From assembly GCF_017874595.1 (NCBI RefSeq), contig NZ_JAGILA010000001.1, positions 496,001 through 560,000 of the forward strand: a DNA stretch of 64,000 bases. The letters are read 5' to 3'. Of this stretch, positions 41,694-48,656 are shown piece after piece; positions within the stretch are counted from its first letter, which is position 1, and every line of letters starts with the position of its first letter. The DNA comes from Sinorhizobium kostiense. GTDB lineage: Bacteria > Pseudomonadota > Alphaproteobacteria > Rhizobiales > Rhizobiaceae. The notes beneath the pieces were generated by a model. It made no database searches and was not told the origin of the DNA. It saw only the letters and a list, made by a program, of their open reading frames with translations. The translations under genes were made by a program, and so were the position numbers.

Positions 41694-42137
41694 ATGAAGG
41701 GAGTTTCGAGGCGCACCGTGCTCGCCCTTGCAGCAGGCGGGCTGGCATCGACCGGACTTGCCTATGCCGCCGTGCGGTCCTTTTCCGACCTGGACGTGGT
41801 GCGTGCGACGCTCGAGAGCTATCTCGGCACGATCAACGTGTCGGACGACCACCTGCGCGCTTTCATGCTAGACTTCAAAACGCGCAACCCGTGGGATTTC
41901 CCGACGGAGAAACTGGCGGACGCGACGGCGCTTTTCGAGCGGCTCCAGGTTGGCGACATCGCCCGTACGCTCCTGCCCGAAGATCCCGCGCGGCGCCTGG
42001 AGCGTTTTGAGCGGCTGTTGCTCGCCGAGTTCCATCTGTTGACCGATTACGCCTGGCGGAGTGGGCCGGATGATCCCGTCACCTATTCCGGAAGCCAGCC
42101 CTGCAGGAACCCGTTTGCAAATTTCGAATTGGCTTAA
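41694..42137 (+). CDS. Tat-exported small protein, GMC partner
   Basis: 147 residues from the ATG with GGAGGA upstream; an earlier start five codons back overlaps the GMC gene. Tat signal VSRRTVLALAAGGLASTGL. The mature part is helical (RLERFERLLLAEFHLLTDYAW) with a C-terminal TYSGSQPCRNPFANF. By position and export signal it could be the small subunit that carries the folded GMC enzyme to the periplasm, as in gluconate 2-dehydrogenase; sequence identity to that family is not evident. Confidence 0.6.
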   Translation: MKGVSRRTVLALAAGGLASTGLAYAAVRSFSDLDVVRATLESYLGTINVSDDHLRAFMLDFKTRNPWDFPTEKLADATALFERLQVGDIARTLLPEDPARRLERFERLLLAEFHLLTDYAWRSGPDDPVTYSGSQPCRNPFANFELA

Positions 42138-42171
42138 CTTGCCCGCTGATACCATCTAGAGGTGCAACCAG

Positions 42172-43167
42172 ATGCATTATCGATCGATTGCCGACATGAA
42201 TGCCACGATTGCCAGGAACCTGCACCGCTTGCCGGGCGATATCGACCTGGTCGTCGGCATTCCCCGCAGTGGCATGTTGGCCGCCAATCTCCTCAGCCTC
42301 ACGGCAAACATCCAGATGACCGATCTGGACAGCTTCGTTGCCGGCAAGATTTTCTCCAGCGGCATCACCAAGCGTTCCACCGCACTGGCACGCACGATGG
42401 CAGAAATGCGCCGGATCCTCATCCTTGACGACAGCATCAATGGCGGCAGTGCCATGAGGGAGGCCCGGGTGAAGGCAGCCGCGGCGGGCTTTCCGCGTGA
42501 CCGGTTGATCTTTGCGGCCGTCTACGGCGCCTATGAACGGTACGAGGAGACCGATTTCGTGTTCGAGGTCGTGCAACAGCCGCGACTGTTCCAATGGAAC
42601 TTCATGCATCACAAGTACCTCGGACAGAGCTGCGTCGACATTGACGGCGTCCTCTGCCTCGACCCGACGAACGAGGAGAACGACGATGGTCCCGCCTATC
42701 AGCGTTTCCTCGCGGAAGCACACCCGCTCTACGTGCCGACGCGCAGGATCTCCTCGCTGGTAACCAGCCGGCTGGAGAAATACCGCTCCGAGACGGAAGC
42801 CTGGCTTAGAATGCGGGGTATCGAGTACGACGAGCTCGTCATGCTCGACCTGCCGAGCAAGGAGGAGCGCCAGCGCCTCGCTGCCCACGGCCGCTTCAAG
42901 GCAGAGGTCTACAAGCGCTCGAATGCCATCCTGTTCATCGAAAGCGAGCATAGTCAGGCCGTCAACATCGCGAAACTCTCGGGCAAGCCGGTCCTTTGCC
43001 TGGAGACGCACGAGATCATCACACCCACATCAGCCCTCGTGCGCGAGCGGCTGAACCAGGCAAGGACGGCAGAGGGAAGACATGCCCTGCTGAAGGCAGC
43101 GGCGCGGGCAATGCTGGGTGAACGCGGCTATGAGGTCTTGAAGAGCAAGGTCAGGAAGCCCGCCTGA
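42172..43167 (+). CDS. Phosphoribosyltransferase-fold protein with C-terminal extension
   Basis: 331 residues. The N-terminal ~170 residues form a type I PRTase fold: DIDLVVGIPRSGMLAANLL and the PRPP motif ILILDDSINGGSAM (about 83-96). Residues ~150-320 contain DIDGVLCLDPTNEEN, a HAD-like first motif (DxDGV), then VPTRRISSLVTSRLEKYR and ILFIESEHSQAVNIA, as in HAD phosphatases. So a PRTase-HAD fusion seems likely, as found in surface polysaccharide loci. The substrate is unknown. It follows the GMC operon by 34 bp. Confidence 0.75.
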   Translation: MHYRSIADMNATIARNLHRLPGDIDLVVGIPRSGMLAANLLSLTANIQMTDLDSFVAGKIFSSGITKRSTALARTMAEMRRILILDDSINGGSAMREARVKAAAAGFPRDRLIFAAVYGAYERYEETDFVFEVVQQPRLFQWNFMHHKYLGQSCVDIDGVLCLDPTNEENDDGPAYQRFLAEAHPLYVPTRRISSLVTSRLEKYRSETEAWLRMRGIEYDELVMLDLPSKEERQRLAAHGRFKAEVYKRSNAILFIESEHSQAVNIAKLSGKPVLCLETHEIITPTSALVRERLNQARTAEGRHALLKAAARAMLGERGYEVLKSKVRKPA

Positions 43168-43199
43168 TGGCCGGCATGCCAGATGGTTGAAAGTACGTG

Positions 43200-43306
43200 C
43201 TACTGCATGTCTCCTTGAATCGACCTCAATTCAAGGAGAAAGACATGCAGCGATTCAGAGTGCTACAGTGATCTTTGCGCGTCTGATAAGACGCGCGGCG
43301 CTGTAC
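43200..43306 (+). repeat. RIME1-like element, complete
   Basis: 107 bp. The first palindrome pairs CTGCATGTC..TTGAATCGA with its complement TCAATTCAAGG..GACATGCAG; the second is GCGCGTCTGATAAGACGCGC. It lies between convergent genes. Confidence 0.9.
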
Positions 43307-43338
43307 GGGACGTTACCCCCTGGCCGGCCCGCCTTTCC

Positions 43339-44823
43339 TCAGCGTTGTCTGCTCCCTCGCCTCGGCAGGAGGTCGAGCGCCTCGCGCAATGTTCGACGGC
43401 CGAAGGGGAAGAGAAGCGCGACGGCAACCGTCACCGAATAGGACAGAACCGCGGCACCTGCCATGGAGAAGATCGCCTGATCCGGCAGATGCGGCCGCGC
43501 CAGCCACAGGATCGCCAGCGCGATGTGAGCCCCGAGCATGAAGGGCCCCGCAGCGTGGACCATGTCCCGGGCTCTCAACGGCCCCTTCCGGCCGATATAG
43601 AGCCAGAGGAAGGGCGTTCGGAGATATTCGCTTACGGCGTAGACGGTCGCGACGCCGAGCGCGCCATAGGGCAGGCCGATGACGAAGGCCATGGCCGAGC
43701 TCACGGCCGTGACGATACCCCAGCGCATGAAGTCGGTGGATCGTCCCTGGCTAATGAACAGCCAGCCTGCCGGGTTGTTGAGGAGCTGCAGCAGGCCAGC
43801 AAATCCGAGTGCCCTGAAAATATCGGCGCTCTGCCGCCATTGCTCGCCGAGCACGAAGGGAATGATGACATCGGCGACCGCCACGGCGGCCGCCACCCCG
43901 GGAAGTGCGGCGACCAGCATCAGGGGCATCACGCGGAGATAGGCGCTGCGGTAGCGGTCGGGCTCGCCGGCCAGCCGTGAGAGCGCCGGCACCATGACTT
44001 TCGAGAGCGGGTTTGCGATCTGACTGAGGGGAAAGAGGAGAAGCTTGTAGGCCCGGTCGTAGAGTCCGAGTTCTATATTGCCCCAGTATCGGCCGATCAG
44101 GATGTTGTCGAGATTGCGGGCGAAAAAATTGGCGAAGTTGAAACCTGTAATCCCGGCTCCGAAATTGAGCAATGCTCCGACCCCCTCGACCTTTCGCGGC
44201 AGCCCCGGGCGCCACCGCGAATTCGCCCAGTAGCACAGGGTCGGCAGTATGGCGCTCGTAAGAGTGCCCGCGTAAAGCGCCCAATAGGACCGGTCTATGA
44301 TGATGGTCCAGGCGACCGCGGCGGAGAGGCCTGCGACCGCGCTTGCCACTTCTATGAGCGCGAGACGGCCGAAAGCCATGCGGCGGTTGAGCAGCGCAAG
44401 ATGCTGAGCACCAAGCCCGTAAGCGACGATCTGCACGGCCATCGCCGCGATCAACGGACCGACCCGGGGTTCACCATAGAAGGCGGCCACCAGTGGCGCG
44501 AGTCCCAGCATCAGACAGGCGAGTGCGGTGCTGACGGCGACATTGACCCAGAAGAGGTAGTTGACCTCGCCATGCGTTATCGCGTTCTTCTGCACGGTCG
44601 CCTGGGTCAGGCCGAAATCCTGAAAAAGCGCGATGAATGCAAGCACCGGCGCCGACATGGCCACGATGCCGAAATCCTCAGGCGACAGCAGGCGTGAAAG
44701 GACGATGACCGACAGGATCTGGGTCGCAACCTTTACGACTTGCGCCAGGCCGGTTGCCACGACGCCGCGTCCGACGGACCTGCGAAGCGAACCCTCAGGC
44801 GGATCGAATGGGCTGGCGTCCAC
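43339..44823 (-). CDS. Wzx/ExoT-type polysaccharide flippase
   Basis: 494 residues from a GTG with AGGGG upstream; the frame also extends 26 codons to a TTG without a good site. About twelve membrane segments. Signatures of the MviN/Wzx-type exporters: VKVATQILSVIVLSRLLSPE (near 30) with DFGIVAMSAPVLAF, and NIELGLYDRAYKLLLFPL. Moves lipid-linked saccharide units across the inner membrane for exopolysaccharide or LPS. Next to other surface-modifying genes but no glycosyltransferase in the window. Confidence 0.85.
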   Translation of the reverse strand: MDASPFDPPEGSLRRSVGRGVVATGLAQVVKVATQILSVIVLSRLLSPEDFGIVAMSAPVLAFIALFQDFGLTQATVQKNAITHGEVNYLFWVNVAVSTALACLMLGLAPLVAAFYGEPRVGPLIAAMAVQIVAYGLGAQHLALLNRRMAFGRLALIEVASAVAGLSAAVAWTIIIDRSYWALYAGTLTSAILPTLCYWANSRWRPGLPRKVEGVGALLNFGAGITGFNFANFFARNLDNILIGRYWGNIELGLYDRAYKLLLFPLSQIANPLSKVMVPALSRLAGEPDRYRSAYLRVMPLMLVAALPGVAAAVAVADVIIPFVLGEQWRQSADIFRALGFAGLLQLLNNPAGWLFISQGRSTDFMRWGIVTAVSSAMAFVIGLPYGALGVATVYAVSEYLRTPFLWLYIGRKGPLRARDMVHAAGPFMLGAHIALAILWLARPHLPDQAIFSMAGAAVLSYSVTVAVALLFPFGRRTLREALDLLPRRGSRQR

Positions 44824-44908
44824 GTCCCCTAACCCTTCCGGTTCAATACAAGTTTCTCTTTCAATATCGGGATTTCTTTTGCGGCGCAACAGGAGGTGCA
44901 ATTTATGA

Positions 44909-44920
44909 TGCGTTGCACAA
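44909..44920. promoter_or_regulatory. PhaR/AniA-like motif, flippase/HTTM divergent region
   Basis: TGCGTTGCACAA, a perfect match to TGCRNYGCASMA, the pattern I recall for rhizobial PhaR (AniA). It lies between the divergent flippase and HTTM-like genes. Confidence 0.5.
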
Positions 44921-45105
44921 TTCTTATTGCGTTACAGCATTCCTCGGGGTAATTTCACGCCGACTGAACCACAGGTCGCATATTTATCGTATTTCGAGTA
45001 TTTTTTTAGCGCCTCGCGCACCCAAAGCTTGCAGCTGGTCGGATTGCAAGATCAGCAACCAAAACCCGAGGCGCACAACGAAAGGTCACTTGAAGTGGGG
45101 TTCAG

Positions 45106-46578
45106 ATGACGGCGGATGCGATACCTTTCTGGAACATTGGGCGGGGCAAAGCCAATGTCCGGGATCTGACCTATAGCTACGACGGTCTTACGGCGTTCAC
45201 GCCGTTCTGGGCCATGGCCGCGATCTTCAGCGTCGCCGGCGATGTCTACGGCCTTGTTGGCTACAAGGGCACGGTCTACATGTCCCTCGCCTGGGCGATC
45301 GTCCTGTTCAGCCTTTTGCTTTTCCTCTATCCGCGACGCACCTGGATCCTCCTGGCGCTTGTCGCCGTCTCGCTGGCGCTTTACGCTCTTCGCCTGCCGG
45401 TCGCCTCCAACAACAAGACGATCACCGCCGTCATGAACGGCGCGATCCTGCTCAGTGCCGCCGTGCTCTACCTGAGGGCCGGCCGCGGCGCCATCGACCG
45501 CATGGCCCTCTACGATCAGGTCCGCGTCGTCGCGCGTTCCCTGCTCGCGATCATGTATTTCTACGGCATTTTCCATAAGATCAACACGGATTTCCTCGAT
45601 CCCACCGTCAGTTGCGCGGTCGGGCTCTATGTCCCGCTCGCGCGACCCTTCGGCCTCGAGGACAACCTGTTCGGCAGGTATCTGGCGATTTACGCCACCT
45701 TCATCATCGAGGGGATCGCCATCATATCGCTTTACTGGAAGCGCTACTTCGCCATCGGCTTCATATTGGCGTTGGTCTTCCACTACATCATCCCGATTTC
45801 CGCCTATTCCTGGTACATGGATTTTTCCAGCCTGGTCTTTGCGCTCTACGTGCTGAGCATCCCGATGCCCGCGAGCGAGATGCTCTATGGCATTTCGCTG
45901 AAGGTAGCCAATGGGCTGCGCGAGAACTTCGGACGGATCGGTACGCTCTTGCCCGGCCTGGCTCTCATGCTGAACGCCGCAGCGATCGTCATGCTCTTGA
46001 CGCTTGGCTTTCCGGAACGTTCCTTCGACATGGTCGTCCACTCGGTCTGGATTCTCGTCTGGGCGGTCACGGGTGGCGCGGCCATGATTGTGCTCACCTA
46101 TGTGGCGCTGCAGAACCTGCCTTGCGAAAATGTCTCCGCACCTCGCCCACCGACCTGGGTCTATGTGGTGCCCTGCCTGTTTTTCGTCTCCTGCTGGTCG
46201 CCTTATCTCGGCCTGAAAACCGAGAGTTCCATCAACATGTTCAGCAACCTGCATACGGAGGCCGGTCAGACCAATCACCTGCTCTTTTCCAAGCCGCCTT
46301 ATCTTTTCAATTATCAGAACGAGGTGGTGAAGGTCGCCGATTCCTCCGAGCAGCGCTGGGTGCGCGAGTCGCAGGCCGGCAACTATCACATCCTGCACGA
46401 TCTGAAGCTTCGGCTTCGGTGGAATCCGGACGCATGGGTAACTTATATGAAGGATGGCGTCACCGTGACACGCGCGACGGCAGCAAGTCTGGCCGACGAG
46501 ATGCCTAACATTCTCGAGCGCAAGCTCTTGATCTTCAAGCTGGTGGACTTCTCCCGCCCGAAGGTCTGCACGCACTGA
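45106..46578 (+). CDS. HTTM/vitamin-K-carboxylase-like multi-spanning membrane protein
   Basis: 490 residues. About nine to ten membrane segments up to residue ~375, then a soluble C-terminal ~115 residues. The segment ILFRAIMYFYGIFHKINTDFLD-like region (here LLAIMYFYGIFHKINTDF, about 147-164) followed by SCAVGLYVPLARPFG resembles the Lys-containing core of HTTM proteins, which are related to gamma-glutamyl carboxylase. Genes of this type often sit beside DCC thiol proteins, as here. Real biochemical activity is unknown. Confidence 0.6.
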   Translation: MTADAIPFWNIGRGKANVRDLTYSYDGLTAFTPFWAMAAIFSVAGDVYGLVGYKGTVYMSLAWAIVLFSLLLFLYPRRTWILLALVAVSLALYALRLPVASNNKTITAVMNGAILLSAAVLYLRAGRGAIDRMALYDQVRVVARSLLAIMYFYGIFHKINTDFLDPTVSCAVGLYVPLARPFGLEDNLFGRYLAIYATFIIEGIAIISLYWKRYFAIGFILALVFHYIIPISAYSWYMDFSSLVFALYVLSIPMPASEMLYGISLKVANGLRENFGRIGTLLPGLALMLNAAAIVMLLTLGFPERSFDMVVHSVWILVWAVTGGAAMIVLTYVALQNLPCENVSAPRPPTWVYVVPCLFFVSCWSPYLGLKTESSINMFSNLHTEAGQTNHLLFSKPPYLFNYQNEVVKVADSSEQRWVRESQAGNYHILHDLKLRLRWNPDAWVTYMKDGVTVTRATAASLADEMPNILERKLLIFKLVDFSRPKVCTH

Positions 46579-46627
46579 TGAATGTCGCCGGCGGCGTGAC
46601 GCGCTCACATGCGTTCGCGCGGTCTCT

Positions 46628-47050
46628 TCACCAGTCTCGGCCCGGATCGGGCGAGCGGCCGAGATCGTCGGGGATAAGCTGTCGGCCGCGCAGCCGCAGC
46701 GTCACGCGGCGGCCGAGTTTGAGGGCCGGGTAGATCAGCCTTGCGGCCGTCCTGCTCGAAAGGAGCGCGCGGTTGAGCCAGCCGAACAGCGTCGAAGGCG
46801 AGCTGAGGATCGCCAACAGATTGACGGCCTCGTCGCCATGATAGACGCAGCCGTCGAAAACGAAGAGCATGCCTTCGTTCAGGTCGTAGCCCTGGCGTTG
46901 AAAGCCCGTCACGCGCGGATCGCCCGAGCGGGCGTCGATGAGCTCGACCGGACCCACGGTGTCGCGCAGGCGCATGAAACGGACATAGTTCTGACAGAAG
47001 ACGCAGTCGCCGTCATAGACGATAAGCGCCGCTTTCGCGGGGCTGTTCAT
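46628..47050 (-). CDS. DCC-family (DUF393) thiol-disulfide oxidoreductase-like protein
   Basis: 140 residues. Thioredoxin-like DUF393 protein with the DGDCVFC motif (Cys16, Cys19), then RFMRLRDTVGPVELIDARS and VFDGCVYHGDEAV. Its start overlaps the stop of the small membrane protein gene (ATGA). Convergent with the HTTM-like gene, with which this family is often fused or linked. Confidence 0.88.
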   Translation of the reverse strand: MNSPAKAALIVYDGDCVFCQNYVRFMRLRDTVGPVELIDARSGDPRVTGFQRQGYDLNEGMLFVFDGCVYHGDEAVNLLAILSSPSTLFGWLNRALLSSRTAARLIYPALKLGRRVTLRLRGRQLIPDDLGRSPDPGRDW

Positions 47051-47235
47051 TGCGCCACCGGATCGCTGCCGAGGTCCGTCGGCGGCGTCGAAGCGTCGCT
47101 CAAAGCGCAGTTGCCGTAGAACGAACAGCCGGAGACGACGGGCAGGTTGGCAAGCGCATCAAGCACGCCGATGAATGCGAGGGCGACGATGCCGAGCGCA
47201 ATCAGTTTCTTGTAAACTGGCATCTCCCGAAGCAT
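47047..47235 (-). CDS. Small single-span membrane protein coupled to the DCC gene
   Basis: 62 residues (58 if the second ATG is used). One membrane segment (KLIALGIVALAFIGVLDALA), then a short exported tail with a spaced Cys pair, SGCSFYGNCALSD. The pair makes it a plausible redox partner or substrate of the DCC protein it is coupled to. Family not recognised. Confidence 0.6.
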   Translation of the reverse strand: MLREMPVYKKLIALGIVALAFIGVLDALANLPVVSGCSFYGNCALSDASTPPTDLGSDPVAQ

Positions 47236-47284
47236 CCCGGTTCATTCCCTATGGGTTTGCAACATCTGATTTGCTTCATCCGCC

Positions 47285-47299
47285 TTGTGCACTGCACAA
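47285..47299. promoter_or_regulatory. PhaR/AniA-like palindrome (small membrane protein and DCC gene)
   Basis: TTGTGCA-C-TGCACAA, a perfect 7-1-7 palindrome matching TGCRNYGCASMA on both strands, 50-60 bases before the start at 47235. Confidence 0.6.
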
Positions 47300-47383
47300 T
47301 ATCGCTCAAATCAGCGCGAAGATCAAGCCATGTTCAACGCATAGGTTGCGGCAACGGGCCTGCAGAACTCGGCGCCGCGACAT

Positions 47384-48427
47384 TCATTTCGCGCGGCTAG
47401 CCAAGGTCCGCCGCATCCGGTGAACGCTGAGCGACAGCGATCCCTCCCCCAAAAACCAGGGCGACAGCACGGCCGACGACTTCAGCAGGCGATAGAGGAG
47501 ATAGGGTACTCCAATCGAGAGGACAATCAGCGGAAGATCCGAAGTCAGGCCCGATTCGCGCAGGGTGAAATGGACGAACTGGTGGGCGAACATGATGACC
47601 AGCGAGGCCTTGCCGAGTTCGGCCACCGGTGCGATCGGATCGGCGGCATCCCGCGCTATCAGGCGGATGAGACCGAGTACGGCGACGGAGATGGCTAGCG
47701 CAAGCAGCAGGCCGAGGACAGGCGGTCCGAATTTGGTGTTCTTCATGCTGAAGGTGAAGTCGAACCCCGCAGAGGCGGCTGCGATCGAGACACCGAAGAC
47801 CGCAATTGCAGCCGAGGCAATCGCAATACTGCCCGGTTTTCCTTCGCGCAGGAGGTGCCCGAACCAGAAGGCGCCGATGGCGAGAGGCACATTGCTGAGG
47901 GCAAGAGGCGAGCGGATTTCCGGCCAAGCGGCCTGAATGACATAGGCAAGGACGACAGAGCCCGCCACGAAGTTCAGTATGACGGGATCGGTCGGCCCTT
48001 TGCTCCTAAGCGCAACCTCGTTGTAGAGAAGCTGGGTCGCGAAGAGGCAGGTGACGAACCAGAAGACGCCGAGTTCGCGGGTCAGGTATCGCCCGCCCAA
48101 CACGGCTTCTGTCATTAAGTGCCTGATTTGCCAGGGAGCTGGTATGTCACCGCGAAAAACGTCGACGAGCAGCATGCCAGTAATGATGAGTCCGAGAAAG
48201 GCGACATACGGGATCAGCAGACCACGTATCCGCTTCGACAGCAGCGCCTGTCGGTCGGACGCGGTGAAAAGATATCCCGAGATCACGAAGAAGAAAGGCA
48301 TGTAGAACAACGAGATCGTGAAATAGACCTCAGGTGCCCATTGCCATTTGCTGTGGGTCAGGACGTGGGCCAGGACGACGAGAACGATGCCCACGCCCTT
48401 GGCCACGTCGAGCCAAGTCTGGCGCAT
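47384..48427 (-). CDS. Acyltransferase 3 family membrane protein
   Basis: 347 residues with ten membrane segments. The N-terminal signature WLDVAKGVGIVLVVLAHVL carries the catalytic-type His (about 22), and FFFVISGYLF follows near 50. Such enzymes O-acetylate or O-succinylate polysaccharides, and this one probably decorates a surface glycan handled by the nearby flippase. Ends about 150 bp upstream of the small membrane protein gene, same strand. Confidence 0.9.
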   Translation of the reverse strand: MRQTWLDVAKGVGIVLVVLAHVLTHSKWQWAPEVYFTISLFYMPFFFVISGYLFTASDRQALLSKRIRGLLIPYVAFLGLIITGMLLVDVFRGDIPAPWQIRHLMTEAVLGGRYLTRELGVFWFVTCLFATQLLYNEVALRSKGPTDPVILNFVAGSVVLAYVIQAAWPEIRSPLALSNVPLAIGAFWFGHLLREGKPGSIAIASAAIAVFGVSIAAASAGFDFTFSMKNTKFGPPVLGLLLALAISVAVLGLIRLIARDAADPIAPVAELGKASLVIMFAHQFVHFTLRESGLTSDLPLIVLSIGVPYLLYRLLKSSAVLSPWFLGEGSLSLSVHRMRRTLASRAK

Positions 48428-48490
48428 TGCTAAGCCTCCAGTGCCGCGATCGAATAGCTCGCTCGAGGGGCATTTTTAAGACCAGCAAGA

Positions 48491-48502
48491 TTGTGCGTAG
48501 CC
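48491..48502. promoter_or_regulatory. Weak PhaR/AniA-like motif upstream of the acyltransferase
   Basis: TTGTGCGTAGCC; two mismatches to the motif found at 44909, 47285 and 51032. It lies 64 bp before the acyltransferase ATG. Confidence 0.25.
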
Positions 48503-48656
48503 CGAAAGGATTAGCAACCCTCATAAAGTTGGGGTTTTAGAGCCTTTCCTGGTTAACAATTGGCACAGGCCGCACGGCAGTCTGAACGCAAAGACACCCA
48601 TCAGCAGACTCGGTCTAACCGAGGACAACCTGTTGAGGCTCCACATCTAGCCACGG

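Noticed and set aside
44824-44901. TTG-started N-terminal extension of the flippase
   Set aside because: No SD at the TTG, while AGGGG precedes the GTG at 44823; the extension is polar and unlike family N-termini.
45052-46608. 518-codon open frame on the minus strand
   Set aside because: Antisense to the HTTM-like gene, with an Arg/Asp/Glu-rich low-information product; the membrane protein on the plus strand has clear structure.
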